From: Volutella citrinella
Lineage: Eukaryota > Ascomycota > Sordariomycetes > Hypocreales > Nectriaceae
DNA: 64,000 nt
Direction: 5' to 3'
Assembly: GCA_034401135.1 (NCBI GenBank)
Contig: JAWZSP010000007.1
Location: 1,736,001-1,800,000 of the forward strand
Below, one piece after another: positions 21,413-33,500 of the stretch (positions are counted from its first letter, which is position 1; each line of letters opens with the position of its first letter). The notes under the pieces were generated by a model. The model saw only the letters and a program-made list of their open reading frames with translations, ran no database searches and was not told the DNA's origin. The position numbers and the translations under genes are program-made.

Positions 21413-21418
21413 TATAAG
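21413..21418 (+). promoter_or_regulatory. TATA-like box of the P450 gene
   Basis: GGTATAAGAC lies 94 nt before ATG 21507, followed by a CT-rich leader (21440-21500), a usual arrangement for an inducible fungal promoter. Confidence 0.45.
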
Positions 21419-21506
21419 ACAACTATCAACCCATGTCCTATCCTTCTTCTTCTTCAGTTCCCCGCTCCCACCCATCCCCTTTCAACCAGATAGCCCAAGG
21501 GACAAA

Positions 21507-23532
21507 ATGATTCCCACCTTATTCTCGCTCCTGATCCCTGCTTTGGTCTTCTTCTTCATTCTACGCCTCTCGTACTCCATCATACAGTCAATTCGCTCCC
21601 CGTTGAGCAAAATCCCAGGCCCATGGTATGCCCCACTTACAACAACACATCTCCAGTACGGCTTCGCTACGGGGAAGATATGGAAGCTTGTAGAGAAGTC
21701 ACACGCCCAGTACGGGCCCATCATACGCCTGGGCCCGCGTCAGGTCTGGGTATCGGACAAGGCCGCCCTGAAGCAAATCATTGTAGGTCAGGACTTGCCC
21801 AAGGTGGCCATGTACGCCGAGATATCGCGGGATAAATTCAGTCCGGGCCTTTTTGGGGAGATGTGAGTTCTTGCACGCCCTTGCCATCCCTCTGATGAGC
21901 TATCTGTTTGCCCTGCAAACCCATATTGACTACAGGGGGAAACGAGCTGATGAAGAATGAACAACTTAGCCGGCCCGACCATCATAAGCGCCTCAAGAAG
22001 TTCCTCTCCCCAGCCTTCACAGTCGGATACATTGACAAGCTGGAGGGGTACTTTGAGCAGACAGTGCGATCCCTATTACGAAAGTATCAACGGGAAGTCG
22101 AACTCGATGAGAAGAAGGCTGCACAAGTCGGGATAGAGGCAGATTTGATGGACGACTTACACAATGTGGCACTTGACATGTAAGCTCCCCCCCCGGCTCC
22201 GAGTTTCCACTGGTCTTTCCTGGGAAACAGTGATCAAGGGAATAATATGGTACGTTCGGGTTCAGCCAACTGACATGTCTGGGTAGCATGGGCGAGTGCT
22301 CCTTTGGCAAGGGCTTCGGCCGGACCGATCCAGAGGCACAAGTCATCGAGGCCGGCGTTACAGAGAGAGATTGGAACCAGATCCCACGAGCCATCTTTGA
22401 CGGCTTGAGCAAGCGGTACCAGGTGTGTTCTGAGTTCCCCTTACAAGTAGTACATACCCAGGGTTTGTGGCTAACAGAGCCGATAGACGGTCTACATCAA
22501 GAAGTTTCTGCGTTGGCTGGGGCTCAACACGCAGTTCGACTGGCCTGCCCAGATGATCACGGTACGTTTATGCATCTATACGCATTCATCCCTCTCTCGG
22601 TCGACCCGTTGAACCTCCGCTGACCTTCCTTCCAGGCCATAGACGCCGTTGTGAACAGACGCAAGCACTCATCCAAGGCATCCCGACAAGACCTGCTGCA
22701 GCATCTCATCGAGGCCGGCACGCAGCCCGCGACAGGCGTCCCCATGTCGACCCGGGACATTGTCGACCAAATGGCCGAGATCCTCCTCGCAGGCTCGGAA
22801 ACCACCTCGGGCACCATTGCGTGCCTGTTCCTCGAGCTCGCGCGCAACCCGTCGGTGCGACAGAAGCTCCTCGACAGCCTTCCCCCCCTGGGCAGGGACG
22901 AGATCGTCTCGGGCAAGCAGGTGCGCAGCGATCCGCGGTACAGGTACCTGGACGCCTGCATCAAGGAGAACCTCCGCATGCACCCGATCGCCTCGGAGAT
23001 GGGGCGCCGGACGGGCAGTCAATGGGTCAACGTCATGGGATACGACCTGCCGCCACATACCGTCATCAGCGCCAGCTACAGAGCGCTGCACCGCTCGGGC
23101 GAGCACTGGGAGCAGCCGATGCGATTCTGGCCCGAGCGGTGGCTAGGGGGAGAAGACGGAGAAGATGCAGGCGCGCCGGCACCAGAGTGAGTTCCCTTCA
23201 TGCGAGAGAGAAGAGGTTCCGCGTCGGAGTTGTTCGTATACTGAATCGAGAGCACAGCATGGGCGCCTATTATCCCTTTTCGGGCGGCAAGCACTCGTGC
23301 ATCGGCATCAAGTAAGTAGTCAATTCCCCTCTATGGAGCTCGAGGAACCTAGGACAAGCGAGTTGACCGCGTGAACAGCTTCGCCTGGGCCGAGATGCGC
23401 ATGGTCGCCGCAAACATCCTTTCGCGGTTTGATGTCATTGAGGTTCCCGGCCAGAAGATCGACTTCCGCCAGTACATTACGATGCAGTTCGCCACGGGCC
23501 ACTGGCAAGTCCAGCTCAAGCCGCGAAGCTGA
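21507..23532 (+). CDS. Cytochrome P450 monooxygenase, membrane-anchored, seven exons
   Basis: Exons 21507-21862, 21970-22179, 22287-22422, 22487-22561, 22636-23186, 23258-23311 and 23379-23532 total 1536 nt, or 511 residues, the normal size for a class II fungal P450. An N-terminal membrane anchor (LFSLLIPALVFFFILRLSY) is followed by the proline hinge KIPGPWYAP. The oxygen-binding I-helix motif AGSETT is at about 311-316, the K-helix ExxR is E370-R373 (KENLRMHP), PERW is at about 425-428, and the haem-binding loop FSGGKHSCIG has the thiolate Cys457, with His where most P450s have Arg. All catalytic landmarks are intact. Substrate is unknown; it is not next to a synthase, transporter or regulator, so it looks like a lone P450. 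The first intron (107 bp) must use the TTAG acceptor at 21969, since the earlier ACAG at 21935 breaks the frame. Confidence 0.93.
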
Positions 23533-24734
23533 AGGGGGGCTGGGAGACATTTGGTGAATGGATCTGATGTTGTCAGCGTGCGAGACGAATGCTCAGGTAG
23601 CATCTCAACTTGTATATGACGGTAGAATGAAGTAGATCATCATTTTTATATCCCACCTTAAACCCGGACTTGGGCCCAGTTTGCTCAATATCAACGACGA
23701 CTCTATCCCACCTTGGTTGCGCATGGTGGTGAAGCATCTACCCTATTGTAGAAACCACATCCCCGGAAAAGACCAGCGCGCCGACGGGCTCCCAAAGGCG
23801 TTGACTAAGGGGAATCATCATCGTTTTATTGACCTCTTAAATCTTAGGCCCATGCCTGTCTCGCCCTGTTCCTGATCTTTACTGATCTGATCCTCCACTA
23901 GTCCGACCATACCACGATACAGGGGGAGATCCTGCTTCTCATCCTCTTCCTCCGGCCTCCGCCTTCTTCTCTTTTCCCCATCAAGAAATGGCAGCTTAGG
24001 TCAAAAAGGCCAATAGGCGGGCACCCAAGCCGCAATGAAAACCCCGGTGCTTCGTCATTGATCGACACTCACGCCCCAGACCTCAATGACGAAAGCAGAC
24101 TCTTCCGTCAGATATCAAGGGCGAACGCAGTTCCACAGGCTTCACTTCGTCGACCCGACCAGCGCCACGCCCAACGAGCACTGCCAGATAGGCAGCGGAT
24201 GGCATTGCGAGACGCAGTGTCATATCGCAGCCCTGGATAGATCCTACTCGACGTGACTCTGCCTGAGTGGGTGAGATTCGATTATCGTCTGTCCGCCCCA
24301 AGTCAGCGACCCTTCGAGCTCCTTCGAACTTCGGAATTCTGATGACCAGGTCTACGTAGTCCACGGTTCGCCCAGCTAATTGTGCCGCGTAGTATCAGCG
24401 GCTACTAAGGTTACACGGCGAGGCGAGGCGACTGGTGAATCACCGAGTTATTACACTCAATCACAAGGGAAATTGCAAAAGAGATCGCCAGTGGTGGTCT
24501 AGCACAGTTCGCAAATTGGCCCTCCCATATGGACGCAGAATTGCTCCCACGCCCTACCTCCCCTCCCTACCCCCCTCATAAAGCCACAGAAGGTCTTTTT
24601 TTTAATTATGTTGGCCTCAATTTTGTGAAGCCGGGGCGAGCGAGTGAAACCAACAGGGCCGTTCGGGAGGCCAGACTCTCGCTCCGGTCGCAGGTTGAGT
24701 GGACAGAAGCATCCATGTTTTGGTTGGTCCTCGT

Positions 24735-24758
24735 CCCCCCGGGGGGGGGGGGGGGGGG
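24735..24758. repeat. C6G18 homopolymer tract
   Basis: Six C directly followed by eighteen G. The G run alone can form a quadruplex, and the C6/G6 boundary is self-complementary. Run length in an assembly is often unreliable at such sites. Confidence 0.9.
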
Positions 24759-26691
24759 CAGCTGGCGATGCAGGGGTCAGTCATTCCGGGCGTCAAATGT
24801 AGACGTCGTCTATTATTGGGACTCTGAGAGACACAAAAGCATCCCCAGCCGCACACACTTGCCCAATGGGTATATGAGACAGGCAGACCCCAATTCTCAA
24901 AGTCCTAACCAGGCAGGCATGGGGCGGCATGGCTCTGCTGGCCCCGTCCATCAAAGAGTACCTACCATCGGCTCTCTGCACGCCGGTAGCGTTGGCATGG
25001 CCACTCCGCTGACATTCAGCCCGTCGCAGAGGCCAGGCATAGCTCGGCATGACCTCTCCCCATGATGGATGCCTCCAGCCGAGTGAAGTCCAGTCCATGG
25101 GTGGCCCTCATGTGCCTGTTTGACCGGGGGGGTCAGCCAGCGCAACCGCGGGATGGAGCCAATCTCATGGCATGACGCGCCGAGCGATGCCTTGGTCAGT
25201 GACGCCGGGCGCAGGCTGGCAAGGAGCCCGAAGCAGCATCATCAGCAACATCATCATCACATCCCCTCGTCGTCCCCCCGGAACGTGCACCCGTTGTCGC
25301 GGACCGCGTTAAGTGGTTTGGGGCGCCACTGCGTCGGGATCATGGCCCACACCAGTGATGATCGCTTGGGACAAGATCCTCCTTCAGGGAGCCAACGTGA
25401 TCCCTGTCCGACACCTCCTTCAGGCGACGCGAGGCGCTGCAGGTAAGAGGTGAGAGCGGGCGAATCCTCCCTCGTGTTCTGCTGTGTCGGGTCGTGTCTC
25501 TAAACCCAGCGGCGGTGGTATTTCATGTCTTCGCCGCAACACTTCCGGATTGGCCCACCATCCACCACAGCAGGCGACTCCATTCGTTTCTCTTCTGGAG
25601 GGGGTGAGTCGGACTGGCCTCCAGCCGAGGGCCACAGGCAAGGGGGTCCCGAGGGCTTTCTAGGACGGGCATGACAGATGCCAGCCTGGACAGAGCAAGG
25701 ACGCAGCAGGCAGTACTAGCTCCGAATGGCAATAATAATGCCAGGCGACCACCTCTTGACTGCGTCCATTTTCGTTTTGGGCCCCCACAATGGGGCGAAT
25801 CCCAAATACGACACCGCCGTGATTCCGTGAATGAGCAATCCCGGGAGTATTGCCAGGAGTATCCGTACCGGCACGCCCTGTGTCAGTGAACCAAGCCCCA
25901 GATCCGTTACAATTTGCAAAACCCGGGCAGGCTCCCAGCCCGGGCATTCATTGGTTTAGGGGATAGCACCCGGCGGCCACAGCGGCCCCTATCCCCCCGT
26001 CCAACAATTCATTCGCCTCCTGGCAGACTGCCTATCCAAGGATAGCCCATGACGGAGCGATGGGCCTGTCCCCTCCGACGCCGTCATGGTGGTAATGTCA
26101 GCCCGGGCGTCGTCACCAGGGCAATGTGCAGAGCTCATCGAAAAAAGGCAATGCCTCACCGAACTCAAGCAGAGACAGCCAAAACAAGTACCGTACCACG
26201 ATGGTGATTAGTTGGGCGGGCTGAGATGTGTATCATGTGCGGGAGAATGCAGCACTCTCGTGCCCATGCATTGTGTCTGGCATCCTTTTTATGAGCCTGT
26301 CTGGACTCTGGACTCTGTTTGTGATTATGAAACCTGCTGGTTTCCGGGGTTTCACTGACTGGGAGCCAGCGGACAAGTTCTGTTTGCTGTCTTCGTTCCG
26401 TTGCCTCATGGCCATTCTGCATCCATTCACTGGTCTTGGGGTTCGTGGGCCTGCCCTTCGATGTTCTCCATCACTCTGTCCATCTTGTTTGCTCGCTATG
26501 CAAAGTGCAAAGTGCCACCTCGCAGGCCACTCTATCCTCATCCATCTCAATCAGTTGACGTATACACTGTGGCTTTTAGCACAGCATCGCCATCACACCG
26601 CAGCTACTTACTTGCATGTCCAAGGCACCCCATAGTAATGGGACCATGGCGTAGCTCAACATTGTTGATCATCAATTACATGTCATGCATG

Positions 26692-26706
26692 CACACACAC
26701 ACACAC
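26692..26706. repeat. CA dinucleotide microsatellite
   Basis: About seven to eight uninterrupted CA units, with a second shorter CA-rich stretch about 40 bp downstream. Confidence 0.85.
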
Positions 26707-29700
26707 CAGCTTGCCCGCATTCCGAACCCATCAACAGGCAACACACACACCTCAAAGGCTCAAAAGTCTTTCGCCACTCCCACGACATGTGGTTGGCCAT
26801 GGTGCCGCCTTGAGTGTGACTGACATTTGTTTTTTTTCTTCCTTCCCTTCCTAAAACGAACTGGACACTGCTGCATGGTGGGGAGACTGCTGGCATGCCA
26901 CTCCTCGCTCGCCTTCGGTGCCGTCGGCAAGGGAAGCCTGGGCATGGGTAACACTAGGGATTTCTCACCCCCATCACATCACATACATACGTTGATTGAA
27001 AATGGCGCTTGTCCCGAGCAATGAAGTACACGATTCGGTCACACGATGGTGGTCACTGGCCAGGTCAGCACATGCCTTGGGCGTAGCTTTCTTGGTCTAG
27101 GGGGGAAATGACAATTACGACGCGCTCATTCAAGCTGAAATCTCGATCCGCACCGACGAGCAAGTCGTCAAACTTAGCCGCAGGATTGATAACCCTCATC
27201 GGAGCGGACAGAGAATGAGGCTACGAGCCAGAGGTTCAGCCAAGGCCAGATGGTGGCGAAGGAGAGGGCGCGCCATTGGCCCGACGAGCATCGTCCTATG
27301 CCACCACTAACACTGGGCCCGGGACACGCCTGCAAGTCCAAAGCATCTCGGCAGGCCACCGCCCTGGATTTCTGCGCAATGCGCAACTATCTGAGGTTTC
27401 AGAACGAGGGGATCTGCCGCCTGCGGGAGCAGAAGCTATTGCAACGCGCATGTGGACAGGATGCAGTCTCTTTAGTCAGTTCCACCCCTCCTTGGCCCTG
27501 TCTGGGGGTCTGAGCTCCGGAGGCTTGAGAAATCATCTCTCCCTGATTCTCAAGCCCAGCAATCCGCCATTTCTCATGCGGGGCGGACTTCGGGCATCGC
27601 ATGGTTTCCTGGGCTATCGGCAGTACCCCTGCAGCCCAAAAACTTGCCAATGACCACAGCGTGCTCCGTAGTCCGCCCTCAGCCAGCCTATTTGTCTTGT
27701 TAGTTGGGTCGAGACTGTCAATAGGTGAACGGCTCGCTCTTGTCAATTGTCGGGGGGGGATCACCCTTGTAGTGCATGGCCTGTCGTTGGCAGCAAGACC
27801 CAGCCGACAGTAAATTCGGCCAACCGTGGCCACCTAATAAGAAACCTAAACTTGCATCCCATCAGTTTGTGTCTCCGAAATTGGGGAGGTGAGAGGCACA
27901 CAGTGAGAATGCCCAACCAAAGCCGCACAACACTGACTAATTGCGGGTTTTTGTCCCCAAATCAGTGATCCACCTTGTAATGTGGCATTCGTTGTTTGAA
28001 GTTAGTGTGGTATGAACAGACTACGGGCGACAGCATCGAGCTCGAATTGTCCATGGCAAGCGAGCAAATGCTGGGGTATGACCAGCGAACTCTCATTGGC
28101 ACGATTGCTTGCACAAGGCGGGGCCGGCGACACCACGGTGGTGGAGGGATCCAGGTGGCTTTGCGGTCGAGTACTCCGTACAGTGGCTGGTATTAGCCTG
28201 ACACAAGAGGGGAACAAGGAAATAATTGATGAGTCGTTCAATGCTTCGGCAATGGCACACGACTGGCTATGCAGCTAGTTGCGCAGTAGCTGTGCGTAGG
28301 AGGCCTGCTTCGTGTTGGGAGGGGGAGAAGCACAGGGCTTATCTTGTCAAGGCATGGTGTGGTGAGATCGACTCTTACAAGGGACATTAGGCCATTCCAT
28401 TGAAGTGTCTAGCATTTGAGCTCGAAAATCAACCGAGGGTGTGCCAGCGGAAGGGGAGGAAACAGGCCCAAACACTGAGAAGTCGATTGCAGGGCCAAGA
28501 CCGGTAGCTTGGGTAGCCACCAAAAGTCGTCGATGCTTTCTTATGAAGAGATACGATGACAACCCACGGCTTTCGAAAAAGAAAATAAACCAGCTAAGGC
28601 CCATTCTTGCCGGGTATATATCATATAGACTGGCACAGCTGACTGTTTCTGCCCAGAGCGGGAGTTTTGTCAACCTCTTTTCTGGTGTCGACATGGAGGC
28701 TATGGTTGTCCAACACCAACACCAGCAGTAGCCGTGGATGTGCTAGTGCTAGTGCGCCCACTTGGCCAATTATCTGGCGGCCTGGCTTTGGAGTCCAGGC
28801 GTCCTGCCACTTCACGCCACAAGTGCCACCTCATGGGATTTGAGTCTGCTTAGACCATCAATGTGAGGTGCCTCGATGTCAGCTAGCTTTTGGATGTTGC
28901 GAGGGACGACAAGCTGTGTTCTGGATTATGCGTACATGCTGGACGACGGTTCCCGGCGTGGAGGTCACAGTTTGAACGTTTCAATATAATCCCAACTCCG
29001 GGCAGCAGCATCGAATGGAAAGAGGGTACCTGGAAAGTCGACAACTTAGCCACCGGTCATAGCCTGTCACTACCCGGCTGGAATGATGAGCGGCAAAGAT
29101 GTTCCGCAATGGGTGTATCGGTGCGTGTAGCAAGCCAGGAACCACTTGGCACTAGGGTAGGATCTCCAGCGGGCATCAGAATCAGTTCGGAGTGACCTCG
29201 CCAAACCTGCTCTGGTGTTTGGTGTTTGGCTACTGCCGTTGTGTTCCGCTACAGGGAAAACCTTGTCGTGGGGGTGTGATAAGAAATTGCTTCTCCTTGG
29301 CTTGTTGAGCGTCTCGTTTGAAATGGCTCACGATGGTCGCAGCTGAGCCGAAGGACGTCTTACCTTTAGTGATGATGTCCGCACTGGCTGAGGGGCTTAT
29401 GGCTTTCCTGACCGAGTGAGGACCTCGACGTGGGGTGCGCCAAGCAAGGTAGAACCGTAGAAGTGGCCTGGCTCCCCACAAAAGACGCGGATTGATTGGC
29501 CAACGGCCAGGTTTGATAGTGTCTGGCCGCCATCCAGCGAGGTATCAAGGCGCCGAAGGGTGGCATGTCTCTGCCGCCAAAACCAGCCTTCGCCGAGGCC
29601 TGGAGTTGGGACCATCATGCAGCATGGCCTCTTGTGGTCGACCAGGGAGGTAGAATCCGTGCTTGCACATGACTTGATGACGATCCGTTCGCCCATGGCC

Positions 29701-30411
29701 GAACTGGACAACAAGTGATGACTGGGAATAGCCGACCCATGGCGCCAGCAATCTTCCATCCATGGATCAACGGCAACGAGGCCCAGTGGCTCATTAGTGT
29801 GGATGCTGGCGATGGTTATCCTAGCCCGCTAGTAGCTATTTGCACAGCCAGCTACGGGGGACGTCGTCGACTGAACCACCCCACTGTTTTACACCATCAG
29901 AGCGTCTCGGCTTGGAAATGGACCCCCCGGACGTATCAGGGTATGACCGGCACGAACCATCCCATCTGACGGGGCGGCCCAAGGGTCGAGGCGGCCCCGA
30001 TCAGGCATGGTTGAATCCGAGAGCCTTTCCCATACCCGCTGTAGCATGAAGCCGCTTGAACTGTACTCTGTAGGGTTCGTCCTTGAGTCGTAATAACCGA
30101 GCTTCCACGAGAAGTCGGAGCGTTCGTTGCTGCGCGGACGATCCGGGTCCAGAATTTACGAGGCAGAATGGCTAGCGCACTGAGGCAGGCCGCATAAGTC
30201 GTAGGCGCGGCGGCGTGGAGGCTTTCCGGTGGACCAACTGATTTCGTGGATGATTGATTTTGTGGATGGTGAGATTGTCAACCATGACGACCATTGATGG
30301 AGTCTTTGGGGCAGCCGCGCTGTAGGAAGGCCCAATAATCCCTGTTTCCTGCTCCACCAATATGGCGTCTGCCGCGGCGGACAGTACGCAAGCAAGCAAG
30401 GCACCGTGAGC

Positions 30412-30426
30412 GGGTGGGTGGGTGGG
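30412..30426 (+). other. G-quadruplex motif, (GGGT)3GGG
   Basis: Four GGG runs separated by single T. One-nucleotide loops are known to give very stable parallel quadruplexes. It lies in the desert, about 5.3 kb upstream of the cyclin start. Confidence 0.85.
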
Positions 30427-30521
30427 AACCCTGGCCGGGGAAAGCCAATGGACTGGTGTCGGGCCAGAGCAAATCCAGCAGGCGGTTGTCGAGCCCAGCG
30501 GACAACAGGGTCCAGTATCTT

Positions 30522-30544
30522 AGTACTACTAGTGCTGTAGTACT
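30522..30544. repeat. Inverted repeat, 8-bp arms
   Basis: Arms AGTACTAC and GTAGTACT are perfect complements around a 7-nt loop. Hairpins of this size are expected by chance a few times per window. Confidence 0.6.
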
Positions 30545-33500
30545 CTGGAGTTGGGTTACCCTGCCATGCCTGCCTCCGACAGTGCTCCAGTAATACTACC
30601 TCCCTAGGGTACTCACATACGAGGCAGGTGTATGCGAGCAGCAATGGGTATTGTTGCTAGCGGCAGAGACGTGTGATCAGCGGGCTGGTTGGATGACCAC
30701 GGTCGTAACATGGACATTTGGAAGCGATGTCTCCGGCGAGCCAGGTTTTGCAGGGCAGTGGCGACTGCGGCCTGGTGGTGTTGGCGGGCACTAACTCACC
30801 AGGCCTCCTCCACATGCATAGCTCCCTGTTGCTGGCGGCAGGGTAAGGGAACCTGGGCCAGAGCAACCCCCGAATCCGTCGAGTTCGGTGTCCAGCTATC
30901 ATGTTGGCTTGTGGCTGCCGTCGTCGTAGCCCCATGGCCCCATGTTAGGTACGGATGCGCTCCGTCCTGTACCGTAATCCATGGATGCTGGTCATGCCCT
31001 CATGACTCTCTGCCCAGGCAAGTGGCGGAGGGCTCGGGCGCCCCTGCTCCGCTGTACCCGTTCGCCACTGCCATCCCTTCAGCGCTTCCATGACAAGTCG
31101 GAGGAGGCGCTGACACGGTACCGGCTGACATCATAAGAAGGGCCCCTCTTGGGCTGTACGAGACTCCGTCTAATGGCTGCGATTACGCTTCGTGGGCAGT
31201 GCCCCTCCGGAAATTCTCATTCGACAGAGCCTCGTACCTTTGCCATGGGAGGGAGGCGCGAGTCGGCAACGTTTCCTGCCAGCAGTAGATAGATACCTTT
31301 TGGGTCGCGGAGGTTGCCTGCTGGGCTGCCAAGCTAAGAGGGTCAAGTAGGCACATCGAAACCAGAGTGGCACTCCACCTGCTACTAAAGTCAGTACTAG
31401 TAAAACACTGTCCGTCACTCCGTCGTCCCCACCCTGGTTAGTCTGGTTCTGCCGAGACCTGGCCTGTGCCATCCGGGCGGCGCATTCGTGGGAATAGAGA
31501 CCAAGAGCCTTTCTGTTGGATCAGGATGCACCGGTCACAGCATTCCAGTCTTCGTGCCCTGTCAGCCTCAGTCTCAACGGCCGGCACACTTTGGCAAGCA
31601 CATAGAATTACGGCGTCTGCTGGACACCAGAGTACGGCACAACTGCAACGTGGAAGGGGCCGCCGACGCCTAAAGCCCGTGGATTCCGTGCCATGCCCTG
31701 ACATGCATGCTTCTGCTCGACTAGGAATATACCGTCTCCAACTGAGTGGGATTCTACCACTCTGTACTACTGCGCCCAGTGGCTGGTCAGTCGCAGGGCT
31801 CGGCACGGCACCATGCTGCACCGCGCTGCACTTCCCTGCACCACCCACCGCTGAGGGATTGCCAATCTACACGGTGCCGCTGATATTTCCGTTGGACATG
31901 ATATCGGGCACTAGGTAATTATTTCAGTTGCGTCTTTTCACGGAGGTACCCTTACGCGAGAGGGGTTCCCCAAGCCGAGTTTCACTGACTTAGGTTCTCT
32001 GTCCAGCCCGTCCAGGCGCAGGTGAAATGACCTGTCTCGTCGTGCGGGCCACAGAACAGACAGACTGTGCAGCGGTTGCTTGAACAGGCGGTTCCGATGA
32101 TGGGATGGCATCCCATCACCTTCAGCCTGCCTAGTTCCTGTTGGCGCGGTCCGCAGTGTGGTTGGCGTATCAATCCAATACGTCAGGAAGCCCCGGCGTG
32201 CATCCCGTGCCGTCGCCTCGTAAACCATGTCGCCGCAGACCACAGTTGCTAAGCTGGCACGGGTCCGGCTTGGACAGGCCTTGGACATGGAGCCCAGGTG
32301 TGGGAAATGCTAGGCAAATACACCACGCCCCGGTGCCAATCAGAGTTGCCGAATCCTAAACACCTATACCCGGCTCAGCTGCCTGGTCTCGCTCTTTCAA
32401 ATGGGACGGATGCAGTTACAGGACTGTGCGACTCGGCGCGTGCAATGCAGAGCCACGGAAAGGTCCCGCCTGGCGTCTTGGACAGAGATGACACGAGAGA
32501 GGGGAGAGCAGCGACCAACTGACAGCGACGACGACGTACTGCCAGTCAGCAATCAAGTCTAGCTCAGTTGCCCCATCCAACCAGCCAATGACCCGGGACG
32601 CCATGGGAGCAAGGGAGTGGGGCCTTGACTTGCAAGGAAAGGAGGCTTGCATTCTTGGTGATTGCAGCACAGAAATCCCACTTCAGGCTTTCACTCTGGT
32701 CGAGGGGTCTTCTGCAGGGATGCTGACGGCGCGGGATAGCTGACGGTGGTGGGCGACTGGCGGGTGGCGGATCTGATGGTGTGCCTGTGCTCAAAGTGGC
32801 AGCAATGCCATGCCCTGTCATGCCCTGCCATGGCAGAAGCAACGAGTCCAGGTTTGCTTCTGCCTTTGTACACATCGTTTGCAGCAGCGTCGTGAATGGA
32901 ATGGGAGCGAAGCCCGCAGCATGAAGCGAGAAGGGTGGTGGTGCATCACACCCAATTGTCTCCGGCCATGTTCAGTTTAAAGTTAGTAGCACCACCAGTG
33001 CCACGACAAGGACGGACGGGCTGGTGGGCGAGGATGCGGGACATGCAGAGGCCGGTGGACCGTATTTTTAGGGACAGACAATCGCTCCTCTATGCGGATA
33101 AAGAAGCCATTGTGCTTATTATACCTAGGCAATTAATAGGTAGTTGGCTGATGCTCAAGGAACCAGAAAGAACTGGGACTAGGGCAGCTGGGCATGGGAC
33201 AGGTTCTGGTTGAGTAACTTGAGTGCCACTTGCTGGGTCTGGGTTGGGTTTCTGGATCATCTCCAGGGCAGCCAGGCAGGCGTCATGGCGCATACGAAGC
33301 CCCGTGCAGGGGGGCGCCTTTACAGGCTGACGAAGGAGCCGGAACGGTGGCTTTGATTGATGATGGTCAATTAGCGGAGACGCCAGGCGGCGGACTTGAG
33401 TCTGTCACGGCTTTGGGATGGGGCTCACTGGCGGCTCACCAGGGCGGCGGCGAAGTGGCTCCCACACGGCCTGGGCCAGGGGTGACTCGCACGCAGCAGA

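Larger units (their letters stand above)
18329..21506. other. Intergenic, 3.2 kb without a supported gene
   Basis: No protein family is evident. It contains an A/T run near 19500-19525 and two short tandem duplications near 20.1-20.2 kb (listed separately). A 65-codon minus-strand frame at 19676-19873 has a hydrophobic stretch but no other support. Confidence 0.5.

Noticed and set aside
24529..25065. 178-codon plus-strand frame
   Set aside because: It reads through the C6G18 tract as polyglycine, has no family motif, and would change with any length error in that tract.
27399..27833. 144-codon minus-strand frame
   Set aside because: No motif and overlapped by plus-strand frames of similar size.
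30156..30644. 162-codon minus-strand frame
   Set aside because: Composition is unlike the real genes here, with no motif; it crosses the quadruplex motif and the hairpin.
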